From NCBI GenBank assembly GCA_022827905.1, contig JAJEIQ010000049.1, forward strand, positions 1-64,000: DNA of 64,000 bases, given 5' to 3'. Shown piece after piece: positions 17,199 to 25,739 of the stretch. The notes under the pieces were generated by a model, which did not search any database, was not told where the DNA came from, and was given only the letters and a program-made list of their open reading frames with translations. Position 1 is the stretch's first letter. Each line of letters starts with the position of its first letter. A program made the translations under genes and the position numbers. The stretch is from Pseudomonadales bacterium (GTDB taxonomy: Bacteria > Pseudomonadota > Gammaproteobacteria > Pseudomonadales > Azotimanducaceae).

Positions 17199-18102
17199 GG
17201 CGGACAAACGTTGCGGCACCGTGGCCATTGCCGGGCGGCCCAACGTCGGCAAGTCCACCCTGTTGAACCGGGTGCTTGGCGAAAAGCTCAGCATTACCTC
17301 CCGCAAGCCGCAGACCACCCGGCGCAACCTCATCGGCATCGACACCGAAGGCTCGTGCCAAGCGATCTACGTCGACACGCCGGGCCTCCACCGTCGGGTG
17401 AAGCGGGCCATCAACCGCAGCATGGTGGGCAACGCCAAGGCGGCCCTCGGCGATGCGGACTTGATCGTCCTAGTGCTCGACCGGGACCGGCTGACCGACG
17501 GCGATGAGTGGGTGATGCGCCAGGTTGAATGGGCGGCGAAGCCGGCGTTTGCGCTTATCAACAAGATCGACCTGCTGAACGACAAGACCCGCCTGTTGCC
17601 GGCGATGGAACGGCTTGGCGCCAGCGGCCTGTTTGCGGAAATCGTGCCGGTCTCAGCCTTGGGCGGGGAGGGCGTCGCCGAATTCCGCGCACTGGTGTTC
17701 CAAAGCCTGCCCGCCGGGCCGCACCTCTTTGCCGCCGACCAGCTCACCGACGAAAACGAGCGTTTTCTGGCCAGCGAGATGATTCGTGAAAAGCTCATGC
17801 GCCGGTTGGGGGATGAGTTGCCCCATCGAACGGCGGTGGTGGTGGAGTCGTTCGATGAAAGTTCGGCGGTGGTGGACCTCCGCGCCCAAATTCTGGTCGA
17901 GCGCGCTAGCCAAAAGCGCATCGTCATCGGCAAGGACGGCGAAAAGCTCAAGTCCATTGGCCGGGAGGCGCGCTTGGACATCGAGCGGATGCTCGGCCGC
18001 CGGGTCATGCTGCATCTCTGGGTCAAGGTGCGCAGCGGCTGGTCGGACAGTCCCGCGGCGTTGCGCGACTTGGGCTTGGATGGTGGACGGTCGGGTTCGT
18101 GA
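17191..18102 (+). CDS. era: GTPase Era
   Basis: A 303-residue GTPase that binds 16S rRNA and assists 30S assembly. The P-loop is GRPNVGKST, G2 lies in SRKPQTTRRNLIG, G3 is DTPGLH and G4 is NKIDLL. The C-terminal KH domain contains IVIGKDGEKLKSIGREAR. Start ATG 17191 overlaps rnc. The end overlaps recO (GTGA). All residues expected for GTP binding are present. Confidence 0.97.
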   Translation: MTEADKRCGTVAIAGRPNVGKSTLLNRVLGEKLSITSRKPQTTRRNLIGIDTEGSCQAIYVDTPGLHRRVKRAINRSMVGNAKAALGDADLIVLVLDRDRLTDGDEWVMRQVEWAAKPAFALINKIDLLNDKTRLLPAMERLGASGLFAEIVPVSALGGEGVAEFRALVFQSLPAGPHLFAADQLTDENERFLASEMIREKLMRRLGDELPHRTAVVVESFDESSAVVDLRAQILVERASQKRIVIGKDGEKLKSIGREARLDIERMLGRRVMLHLWVKVRSGWSDSPAALRDLGLDGGRSGS

Positions 18103-18803
18103 ACCGGATTCAGGATGAGCAGGCCATCGTGCTGCACACCCGCGCTTACCGGGAGTCGAGCCTCATCGTGCAGTTTCTGACCGCCTCCTATGGCCGCATT
18201 GCGGCCGTTGCCCGGGGCGTGCGCCGGGTTGGGCGCAATCGTGGCGGGATCAGTCTGCAGCCCTTTTATCAAGGCTTGCTGAGCTGTGCGGGCCGCAGCG
18301 CCTTGGTGTCCCTGCACCGTTTTGACTTGGCCGAAGCCCGTTGGTTCACCGGCAACCGGGTGGCTTCGGCCTGCTATGTGGCGGAACTGGTCGTGCGCCT
18401 GACTCGCGAATGGGAGTCAGCGCCGCGCTTGTTCGGCGGGGTGGAGTGGGCCTTGGGCGAATTGGCCGAGGTGGACGGCAACGAAGGGATTGAATCGTGC
18501 CTGCGCCAATTCGAGAAGCTGCTGCTTGAGGAGCTTGGCTACGGCTTGGATTTCAACCGTGATGCGGCAACCGGCGAGGGCATTGACGAGGCCGCTTGGT
18601 ACGGGGTGTCGCCGGAAGCGGGCTTCATCGCTGGCCCCGAAGGCGAGGGCTATCCGGGGGCGGCGCTTAAGGCCATTGAAGCCGGATGTTTCGACGAGCC
18701 GGAAACCCGCCGGTTTGCCAAGCAGATCTTCCGCGCCCTGCTTGCCGACCACCTGGGTCCCGCTCCCTTGATGAGCCGCCGACTCTATCGTCGCGGACTC
18801 TGA
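18099..18803 (+). CDS. recO: DNA repair protein RecO
   Basis: A 234-residue RecFOR-pathway protein that loads RecA on SSB-coated gaps. The N-terminal OB fold starts 'EQAIVLHTRAYRESSLIVQ'. The middle carries FEKLLLEELGYGLDF, and the C-terminus is the helical region ending PLMSRRLYRRGL. The start is GTG 18099 in the GTGA overlap with era. The zinc-binding cysteines of some RecO proteins are absent, as in many gammaproteobacteria. In Pseudomonas pdxJ follows; here rlmD follows instead. Confidence 0.93.
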   Translation: MNRIQDEQAIVLHTRAYRESSLIVQFLTASYGRIAAVARGVRRVGRNRGGISLQPFYQGLLSCAGRSALVSLHRFDLAEARWFTGNRVASACYVAELVVRLTREWESAPRLFGGVEWALGELAEVDGNEGIESCLRQFEKLLLEELGYGLDFNRDAATGEGIDEAAWYGVSPEAGFIAGPEGEGYPGAALKAIEAGCFDEPETRRFAKQIFRALLADHLGPAPLMSRRLYRRGL

Positions 18804-18813
18804 CGGAGCGAAG

Positions 18814-20109
18814 GTGCCCCGGCGTCTGCCTCAGTTTGTCGAAGCGCGGATCACCGGCGTTGACAGCGACGGCCGCGGGCTGGGCGAGATCGATGGGCGG
18901 CCAATCCGGGTTAAGAACGCCTTGCCGGGCGAACAGGTGCGAGTGCGTCTGCTGCGCCGCCAGCGCGGCGAGTGGTGGGGCGAGACCGATGCCGTGCTGA
19001 CGGCGAGCCCGGCCCGGCATCCTGCGCCCTGTCCGTTGTTCCCCCGCTGCGGCGGCTGCGCGGTGCAGCAATTGGAGGGCGCAGCCCAACTCGCCGCCAA
19101 GCAGGCGCGTTTGCTTGATTTGTTGGGCGCTCGCGGCGTCGAGGTGGGGCGATTGCGCCCGCCGGTGGCGGGGCCGAGCTACCACTACCGAACCAAGGCC
19201 CGGTTGGGCGTTCGGCTGGTCGGCGATGCGCCGCTGATCGGCTTTCGCGAGCACCTGAGCAATCGCGTGGCGCGCATGGACGACTGCTTGGTCCTGACGC
19301 CGCGCCTTGGACGCCTAATCGAACCCTTGAAGGCGTTGGTGAATGGCTTGAGCGTGCGTGATGCCGTGCCTCAAATCGAACTGGCGGCGGGCGATGAGGA
19401 CTGCGCCTTGGTGGTGCGGCACTTGCGCTCGCTCGTGGCTGGCGATGTGGACGCGTTGCGGCGATTTGCCCTGCGCTTCAGGGTCGCGCTCCTCACCCAG
19501 GCGGGGGGACCGGAAACCGCCGCCCTGCTGGCGGCGCCAGCGGGCCGGACCCAGCGGCTCGGCTACGCCATCCAAGCCTTCGGGCTCTACCTGAACTTTC
19601 ACCCGTCCGATTTCACCCAAGTCAATCTCGGTCTCAATCAGCGCTTGGTTGCCGATGTGGTGCAGGCGCTCGGGCGACCCAACGGCCTGACCGCGGACCT
19701 GTTCTGCGGCATCGGCAATTTTTCCCTGCCCTTGGCGCGGCGCGGCCACCGGGTGCTCGGGCTGGAAGGCGACGCCGGCTGCATTGACCGAGCCAAGGGT
19801 AACGCCGCCCTCAACGGCATGGGCGGGCGTTGCGAATTCGCCGTTGCGGACTTGTACAAGGCCCCCGAACTGCCGACTCGGCTGGGCGCCGCGCTGGTCG
19901 ATCCGCCACGCTCGGGGCTGGGTTCGGCGCTGGCGGAAACGCTCAGCGAGCGTACGGATCGATTGGCCTACGTATCCTGCAATCCGGCGACCTTCGCCCA
20001 AGACGCGCGCCATCTTGTGGATCTCGGCTTCAACTTAACCGAGGCCGCCGTTTACGACCTGTTCCCCCAGACCGCCCACATCGAAACACTCGGGCTGTTT
20101 GAGCGTTGA
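18814..20109 (+). CDS. rlmD: 23S rRNA (uracil-1939-C5)-methyltransferase RlmD
   Basis: A 431-residue SAM-dependent methyltransferase. An N-terminal TRAM domain is followed by the four iron-sulfur cysteines (CPLFPRCGGC and the later DDC). The SAM site is DLFCGIGNFSLPLA, the catalytic region is LVDPPRSGL, and YVSCNPATFAQD carries the nucleophilic Cys. Start GTG 18814 has GGAG 7 nt upstream. It lies 10 bp after recO in the same direction and is probably cotranscribed. Confidence 0.94.
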   Translation: MPRRLPQFVEARITGVDSDGRGLGEIDGRPIRVKNALPGEQVRVRLLRRQRGEWWGETDAVLTASPARHPAPCPLFPRCGGCAVQQLEGAAQLAAKQARLLDLLGARGVEVGRLRPPVAGPSYHYRTKARLGVRLVGDAPLIGFREHLSNRVARMDDCLVLTPRLGRLIEPLKALVNGLSVRDAVPQIELAAGDEDCALVVRHLRSLVAGDVDALRRFALRFRVALLTQAGGPETAALLAAPAGRTQRLGYAIQAFGLYLNFHPSDFTQVNLGLNQRLVADVVQALGRPNGLTADLFCGIGNFSLPLARRGHRVLGLEGDAGCIDRAKGNAALNGMGGRCEFAVADLYKAPELPTRLGAALVDPPRSGLGSALAETLSERTDRLAYVSCNPATFAQDARHLVDLGFNLTEAAVYDLFPQTAHIETLGLFER

Positions 20110-20127
20110 TCTGTGCTAACCTTGATC

Positions 20128-20151
20128 CTTTGGCATGGGCCCATGCCAAAG
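20128..20151. promoter_or_regulatory. Perfect 24-bp palindrome (candidate operator)
   Basis: CTTTGGCATGGG is followed directly by its reverse complement CCCATGCCAAAG. It sits 18 bp after the rlmD stop and 44 bp before the next start. There is no T-tract on either side and no loop, so it looks more like a dimeric repressor site than a terminator. Confidence 0.5.
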
Positions 20152-20195
20152 ACCAAAACGGCGATCAACCATTCGATGCCATCAGGGAGGAACCA

Positions 20196-20789
20196 ATGGC
20201 GCAAACCCATGACCACGAAATCGTGTCCATCTATCCGTTTTCCGATGAGGAAGTTGACCAGTTGATGGACAACTCTCAGGAGTGCGTCCTCATGTGGGCC
20301 ACCAAGGACGGTTGGCCAGTGGGCGTCACCCACGCCTTTCTCTGGCACGAGGGCAAGATCTGGATCACCTTTGCCGTTCACCGGCACCGCGCCGCTGCCA
20401 TTCGCCGGGACAACCGGGTCTCCGTGAACGTCAGCAGCCGGGGCTATCCCGACGGCGCCTCGGCGGATTTGCCGGGCGGCGCCATCACCTTCAAGGGCAC
20501 GGGCGAGTTCTTTGACGACGACGACACCAAGGCTTGGTACTACGCCGCCCTGTCGAAGAAGCTGAACCCGGACAACCCGGACGGGGAGGCCTTTTTCAAC
20601 AACCTGCTCGACTCGCCCCTGCGCGTCATTCTCGCGGTAACGCCAGTGAAGAAGATCATGTACAACGGCGGCAAGGCCCAAGCCCATATGGCGGGTGCCA
20701 TCTCCGAGGATGAACTGGGCGAGCGCCTGCCGGTTGACCAGGAGCGCATGAACGCGGAGCGCGCCAAGCGTGGATTGCCGCCGCGTTGA
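20196..20789 (+). CDS. Pyridoxamine 5'-phosphate oxidase-fold (flavin) protein
   Basis: A 197-residue protein with the split-barrel flavin-binding fold: ECVLMWATKDGWPVGVTHAFLW, then ITFAVHRHRAAAIRRDNRVSVNV, a pattern shared by PPOX/F420 or FMN-dependent oxidoreductases. The substrate is unknown. ATG 20196 has a strong site (GGGAGG) 6 nt away, whereas the frame is open further upstream without one. The 24-bp palindrome precedes it, so it is likely regulated separately from rlmD. Confidence 0.8.
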   Translation: MAQTHDHEIVSIYPFSDEEVDQLMDNSQECVLMWATKDGWPVGVTHAFLWHEGKIWITFAVHRHRAAAIRRDNRVSVNVSSRGYPDGASADLPGGAITFKGTGEFFDDDDTKAWYYAALSKKLNPDNPDGEAFFNNLLDSPLRVILAVTPVKKIMYNGGKAQAHMAGAISEDELGERLPVDQERMNAERAKRGLPPR

Positions 20790-20817
20790 TCGGCGGCACT
20801 TGCAGCCTCTGGCAAGC

Positions 20818-22740
20818 ATGTTGAGAACCGGGCTCGCTGCCGCGGCGCTGTTGACCTGCCCCTTGGCGGCAGTGGGCCAGAACGTCGGCTGGCCGGCCTA
20901 CGGTGGCGCCGCTGGCGGCGGACACTACACGTCGGCGGCGCAAATCACGCCGCAAAACGTGCAGCGGCTTGAGTTGGCCTGGACCCACCGCTCGGGCGAT
21001 TTCCGGGAGGGTGCGATCTCGGCGGTGGAGGGCTACGATTCCGCGGGCCAATCGGCGTCGCAGTTCGTCAATACCCCCATCGTGGTGGAGGACAGGCTCT
21101 ACTACTGCACGCCGTTCAACCGCGTCTTCGCGCTGGACCCACGCACCGGCAAGGAGCGTTGGCGCTTCGACCCCAAGGTCAACATGGGCTTGGAGCACCT
21201 CACCAACTGCCGCGCGGTGAGCAGTTGGATCGACCCCGAGGCGCAGCCGGGCGATGCATGCGCCCACCGCATCATCCTGCCCACCTTGGACGGCCGCATC
21301 TTTGCCTTGGACGGGGCGAACGGCAAGCGTTGCGCTGGGTTTGGGGACAACGGTGAGATCGATCTGACCGTCGGGCTGACCGAGCACGGAGCCCGTGAGT
21401 ACGGCATCACCAGCGCCCCGGCCATCATCGACGGCAAGCTGGTCACCGGCGCCTACGTGCTCGACTCCTTCCGTCCCGACGTGCCCTCGGGCGTGGTGCG
21501 CGCCTACGACCTGCGCTCAGGCGCCTTTGCTTGGGGCTGGAACCCCGTGCCGCCCGGCAAGCCGGCAGTGGACACCGAGGGGAACTTCACCGCCGGCACC
21601 ACCAACGTCTGGTCCACCATTTCCGTGGATGCCGAGCGCAATCTGGTGATTGCACCCACCGGCAATTCCTCGCCCGACTACTACGGCGGCGACCGGGATG
21701 GCGACTTGGATTACTACTCAAGCTCCGTGGTGGCCCTGGATGCGTCCACCGGCGAGGTGGTCTGGCACTACCAAACGGTGCATCACGATGTCTGGGACTT
21801 CGACGTTCCCGCCCAGCCCACCTTGGTTGACGTGACCATCGACGGCGTGACCAGCCCGGCGGTGGTGCAGGTCACCAAGATGGGCATGACCTTCGTGCTG
21901 CACCGGGAGACGGGCCAGCCGCTGCATCCAGTGGAGGAGCGGCCGGTGCCTCAGACCGGTGCCGTGCCCGGCGAATACCTAAGCCCCACCCAGCCGTTCC
22001 CGATCAAGCCGGAGCCGCTGAATCAGTTGGGCGTCTCCCCGGATGACGCTTGGGGGTTCACGTTCTGGGACCGGGGCCAGTGCCGCAAGGCGCTTGAGGA
22101 CCTCACCACCGGCCCCATCTACACGCCGCTGACGGAGCAGGGCACGGTGATGTATCCCTCCAACATCGGTGGCCAGAACTGGGGCTCCCCGGCGGTGGAT
22201 CCGGAGCGGGGACTGATGGTGACCGACACCAAGCACGTGGCCATGGTCGTGCGCTTGGTGCCGCAAGATGAATGCGGTGACGATGTGGGCTTTCCCCAGC
22301 ACGGATCGCCCTATTGCGCGGCCATGACGCCGTTCGTGTCGCCTTGGGGCGCGCCTTGCACCAAGCCGCCCTGGAGCACGCTGGCGGCGGTGGACCTATC
22401 GACCGGCGACATCGTCTGGCAGGTGCCGTTCGGCAGCCTCAAATACATGGCCCCTTGGCCGCTCTCCTTGCTGAGCGGCTACGGCACCATGCAGATGGGC
22501 GGCCCGATGGTGACCCGCAGCGGGCTGACGTTCATCGCCGCCACCAATGACCGGCAATTTCGGGCCTTCAGCACCGAAACCGGCGAGGAACTCTGGAGCG
22601 ACGAGTTGCCCACCACGGGCAATGCCGTGCCCATGTCCTACGTCTCTGGCGGCAAGCAGTTCGTCGTCATCGCCGCCGGTGGCAATTTCACGTCGCCTTC
22701 GCCGCCCGGCGACTACCTGATGGCCTACAGCCTGCCCTGA
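20818..22740 (+). CDS. PQQ-dependent (quinoprotein) dehydrogenase, exported
   Basis: A 640-residue periplasmic enzyme with a signal peptide (about residues 1-21, ending AVGQ) and an eight-bladed beta-propeller like the soluble part of membrane glucose dehydrogenase. Propeller landmarks are NTPIVVEDRLYYCTPFNRVFALDPRTGKERW, HHDVWDFDVPAQP and GSPAVDPERGLMV. The family oxidises sugars or alcohols and passes electrons to ubiquinone or a cytochrome. No membrane anchor or PQQ biosynthesis gene is present nearby. ATG 20818 is preferred because it starts the signal peptide. Confidence 0.88.
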   Translation: MLRTGLAAAALLTCPLAAVGQNVGWPAYGGAAGGGHYTSAAQITPQNVQRLELAWTHRSGDFREGAISAVEGYDSAGQSASQFVNTPIVVEDRLYYCTPFNRVFALDPRTGKERWRFDPKVNMGLEHLTNCRAVSSWIDPEAQPGDACAHRIILPTLDGRIFALDGANGKRCAGFGDNGEIDLTVGLTEHGAREYGITSAPAIIDGKLVTGAYVLDSFRPDVPSGVVRAYDLRSGAFAWGWNPVPPGKPAVDTEGNFTAGTTNVWSTISVDAERNLVIAPTGNSSPDYYGGDRDGDLDYYSSSVVALDASTGEVVWHYQTVHHDVWDFDVPAQPTLVDVTIDGVTSPAVVQVTKMGMTFVLHRETGQPLHPVEERPVPQTGAVPGEYLSPTQPFPIKPEPLNQLGVSPDDAWGFTFWDRGQCRKALEDLTTGPIYTPLTEQGTVMYPSNIGGQNWGSPAVDPERGLMVTDTKHVAMVVRLVPQDECGDDVGFPQHGSPYCAAMTPFVSPWGAPCTKPPWSTLAAVDLSTGDIVWQVPFGSLKYMAPWPLSLLSGYGTMQMGGPMVTRSGLTFIAATNDRQFRAFSTETGEELWSDELPTTGNAVPMSYVSGGKQFVVIAAGGNFTSPSPPGDYLMAYSLP

Positions 22741-22784
22741 GAGGGACAGGATGGACGCCGAATCGAAGACTTAAGAGGAAAATC

Positions 22785-23675
22785 GTGAGCAACACCGCAG
22801 AACAACTGGACATCATTCGCGCCCGTCCGGGCTTCATCGCCGCTCTGGACCAGAGCGGCGGCAGCACCCCCAAGGCATTGGGCCTCTATGGGGTCGAGGA
22901 AAGCGCTTGGTCGAACGAGGCGGAAATGTTCGACTTGGTCCACGCCATGCGCACCCGCATCATGACCAGTCCTGCCTTCAACTCGACGCGCATTTTGGGG
23001 GCCATCCTGTTCGAGAACACCATGGACCGCGAGGTCGAAGGGCTCGGCTCAGCGGCCTACCTGTGGCAGGAGAAGCGAATCGTTCCCTTTCTCAAGGTGG
23101 ACAAGGGCTTGGCGGAGGAACGCGATGGCGCCCAAGTGATGAAGCCCATGCCCGAACTCGACGCCCTGCTCGAACGGGGCAAGGCCAAGGGCGTTTTCGG
23201 CACCAAGATGCGCTCGGTCATCAAGCAGGCCAACGCCGTCGGCATCGAGGCCGTGGTCAGCCAGCAGTTCGAGACCGCCAAGCGGATTCTGGCAGCGGGC
23301 CTCACCCCCATCGTGGAGCCGGAGGTGGACATTCACTGCCCGGACAAGGCTGCCGCCGAGGCAATCCTGAAGGCGTCCATGATGGCGGAGCTTGATGCCC
23401 TAGCCAGCGGTCAGGTGGTCCTGAAGCTGACCCTGCCTGAAGTGGACAACCTGTATGCCGACTGCGTGGCCCACCCCAACGTGGTGCGCGTCGCCGCTCT
23501 TTCCGGAGGCTATAGCCGGGAAGAGTCCAACGCCCGCCTGTCACGCCAGAACGGCATGACCGCAAGCTTTTCCCGAGCGCTCACCGAAGGCCTGGCAGCG
23601 CAGCAATCCGATGCCGCCTTCAACCAATCCCTCGATGCATCCATAGCCAGCATTTTCGAGGCAGCTGGCACCTGA
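22785..23675 (+). CDS. Fructose-bisphosphate aldolase, class I (bacterial type)
   Basis: A 296-residue Schiff-base aldolase of the Staphylococcus type, splitting fructose 1,6-bisphosphate into two triose phosphates. The active-site lysine is K214 in VVLKLTLPE. Other family stretches are GFIAALDQSGGSTPKAL, ILFENTMD and ALSGGYSREESN. Start GTG 22785 follows AAGAGGAAAATC. It is 44 bp after the quinoprotein gene and may be cotranscribed with it. Confidence 0.93.
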   Translation: MSNTAEQLDIIRARPGFIAALDQSGGSTPKALGLYGVEESAWSNEAEMFDLVHAMRTRIMTSPAFNSTRILGAILFENTMDREVEGLGSAAYLWQEKRIVPFLKVDKGLAEERDGAQVMKPMPELDALLERGKAKGVFGTKMRSVIKQANAVGIEAVVSQQFETAKRILAAGLTPIVEPEVDIHCPDKAAAEAILKASMMAELDALASGQVVLKLTLPEVDNLYADCVAHPNVVRVAALSGGYSREESNARLSRQNGMTASFSRALTEGLAAQQSDAAFNQSLDASIASIFEAAGT

Positions 23676-23739
23676 TAGCGCGGGCCTTCAAACGCCGGAG
23701 CGAGCGCATCTGGCCTTCGCTCAGGGTTACACTCGGTTC

Positions 23740-24102
23740 ATGGTGTACGCATTGCTTGCCGACTTGGTGGTGGTCCTCCATCTGGGCTTCATCCTGTTCG
23801 CCTTGCTTGGCGGCTTGTTGGCCCTGCGCTGGCCGCGCGCGATCTGGATTCACGGCGCAGCCTTCGTTTGGGCGGCGTCGGTCGAGATCTTTGGGCTGAT
23901 CTGCCCATTGACGCCTTTGGAGGTGGATTTGAGGCTCGAAGCCGGCCTCGAAGGCTATTCAGGCGGCTTCGTGGAGCGTTACTTAGTGCCAGTGGTGTAC
24001 CCGCCCGGCCTGTCGCGATCTTTGCAATGGGTGTTGGTCGGCGGCTTGATCTTAGTCAACGCTGCGGTCTATGGATGGGTGTGGCGCCGGTGGCGCGGTT
24101 GA
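23740..24102 (+). CDS. DUF2784 membrane protein
   Basis: A 120-residue polytopic protein with hydrophobic segments at about residues 4-28, 33-53 and 96-114. The N-terminal LLADLVVVLHLGFILFALLGG and the loop ICPLTPLE are characteristic of DUF2784, a small membrane family of unknown function. ATG 23740 is the only reasonable start. Confidence 0.85.
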   Translation: MVYALLADLVVVLHLGFILFALLGGLLALRWPRAIWIHGAAFVWAASVEIFGLICPLTPLEVDLRLEAGLEGYSGGFVERYLVPVVYPPGLSRSLQWVLVGGLILVNAAVYGWVWRRWRG

Positions 24103-24117
24103 GGATGCATTTCGCTG

Positions 24118-24537
24118 CTACTTCTGGCGAGGAAAGTCGCCACGGGAAGGCTCGCGATAGAGGAAGGAGGCCAAAGGGGCTGCGAGGTGGAGCAACTCCG
24201 CCAGTGACGAGGCCTCAACGTCCTGAATGGCGCCGAGAAAAACGCCCTCCAAGGGCGGTTCCCAATCACTGAGCGCCACGCCGGAGTCGAGGGCTGACTT
24301 GCAACTTTTGATGGTCAGGGCGACAACGTCCTTTACGTAGCTAGCTTGATCCCGAAAGCAGACGCCCGCTGTTTTGGGGTTGATCAACGGCAGAAACTCA
24401 CGGTCACCGTTAGCATTGCAGCCCACGACTGCTACCGCGACTCGTTCTCCCGAACCGAGTATGGGCTCAAGAAGTATCGGCGCCCACAATGCTCGGGAAT
24501 CGAGTGAAAGAGGTGTCTCCAGATTGCGATTAGACAC
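24118..24537 (-). CDS. Hypothetical protein (139 aa)
   Basis: I do not recognise this protein. GTG 24537 is the likely start because GGAG lies 7 nt upstream and the residues after it are globular (LWAPILLEPILGSGERVAV, then VVGCNANGDREFLPLINP). Longer frames upstream overlap the ligase gene and are arginine/glycine junk. No signal, membrane segment or metal motif is visible. It lies 71 bp downstream of the YbdK-type ligase on the same strand and could share its transcript. Its base composition is less GC-rich than its neighbours, suggesting acquisition. Confidence 0.6.
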   Translation of the reverse strand: MSNRNLETPLSLDSRALWAPILLEPILGSGERVAVAVVGCNANGDREFLPLINPKTAGVCFRDQASYVKDVVALTIKSCKSALDSGVALSDWEPPLEGVFLGAIQDVEASSLAELLHLAAPLASFLYREPSRGDFPRQK

Positions 24538-24608
24538 GTTGAAACTCCAATATTGTGCTGCCTTGGCTTGTTTTGGATTCCGTTTCGACCAAATCAGGAC
24601 TGATCCGC

Positions 24609-25739
24609 TCAAATGTCCGCCCGGGTTTCCGCCACCACGAGGTCCACCACGGCGCTTAGGGCTTCGGCTTCCGTGGCGCCCTCGAGAATGCACAGGCGGT
24701 AGTGGTCGAGTTGCCGGTCGGCGCTGGCGCCCTCACGGATGATGTTGAGCGCGTGGCGGAGTTCGGGTTCGCACTCCAGGGCCTTGGCGTCGGCGGTGAG
24801 TTCGTCCACCAAGATGGCCACTTCGTCGGCGATGTCGATGCGGCCGCCCTGGCGGGTGTCGCCGAGGAAGCCGAGCACACCGTAGCGCTGGGCGAGCCAG
24901 CGGTTTTCGGCGATTATCTCCGTGGGTGGATTCGGCGGCAGGTGGCCTTCCCGCTCTTGCCGCTCCAGCCTGCGGATGAGGCAGGCGTAGAGGGCGGCGA
25001 TGCAGACGGCGTCATCAATGCGCGGGCAAACGTCGCAGATGCGCAGTTCCACCGTGGGGTAGGCCTGGGAGGGACGGATGTTCCACCAGAGTTCGCTGCC
25101 GTCGGCGATCAACTCCATGCGTTGGTAGTGCCACACCAAGTTGTCGTACTCGGCCCGGGTGCGCATCGCATCGGGCAGACCGGAGCGGGGCAGAGCACCG
25201 AACAGGTTGAGGCGGCTGGACTTGAACCCCGTTTCCCGGCCAGCGTTAAAGGGGGAGGAACCGGATAGGGCGTTCAGCACGGGCAGATGGCGGCGCAGCG
25301 CCGTCATTACACGAATGCGCGAGTCCTCATCGCCGAAGCCGGCGTGGATGTGCATGCCCCCGGCGACCAGGCGCTGGACGGATTCCTGGTAGGTGGTGGC
25401 GAATCGCTCGTAGCGGTCCTTTGGGGTTGGCATCTGTTCCTGCCAGGCGGCAAACGGGTGAACCGACGCTGCCATCACTTGGGTACCGTAGCGCTCGGCG
25501 GCCTCGATGACCAATCGGCGGCTCTCCTTAAGTGATTGGCGGACTTCCGCCACCGAGCTGCAGACTTTGGAATTGGTTTCAATCTGCGAGCGCAGGAATT
25601 CGTGCACCACCTTGTGCGGGGCGGCGTTCGCCTCGCAGGCCTTGAAGATGCGCGGGTCCGGGTCGGCCAACAGGTTCCGGCTTTCCGGGTCGATGAGGAA
25701 GAACTCCTCCTCCACGCCCAGCGTGATAGCGGTGGTCAT
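24609..25739 (-). CDS. ybdK: Carboxylate-amine ligase, YbdK/GCS2 family
   Basis: A 376-residue ATP-dependent ligase related to glutamate-cysteine ligase type 2. The N-terminal LGVEEEFFLID carries the metal-binding glutamates. HIHAGF, SSPFNAGRETGFKSSRL and WWNIRPSQAYPTVELRICD are diagnostic. YbdK proteins have weak gamma-glutamylcysteine synthetase activity; the true substrate is unclear. ATG 25739 overlaps the cysS stop as TAATG (translational coupling). An ATG six codons earlier is possible. Confidence 0.9.
   Translation of the reverse strand: MTTAITLGVEEEFFLIDPESRNLLADPDPRIFKACEANAAPHKVVHEFLRSQIETNSKVCSSVAEVRQSLKESRRLVIEAAERYGTQVMAASVHPFAAWQEQMPTPKDRYERFATTYQESVQRLVAGGMHIHAGFGDEDSRIRVMTALRRHLPVLNALSGSSPFNAGRETGFKSSRLNLFGALPRSGLPDAMRTRAEYDNLVWHYQRMELIADGSELWWNIRPSQAYPTVELRICDVCPRIDDAVCIAALYACLIRRLERQEREGHLPPNPPTEIIAENRWLAQRYGVLGFLGDTRQGGRIDIADEVAILVDELTADAKALECEPELRHALNIIREGASADRQLDHYRLCILEGATEAEALSAVVDLVVAETRADI

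Noticed and set aside
20128-20151. The 24-bp palindrome as an intrinsic terminator of rlmD
   Set aside because: No loop, followed by ACCAAAACGG without a T-tract.
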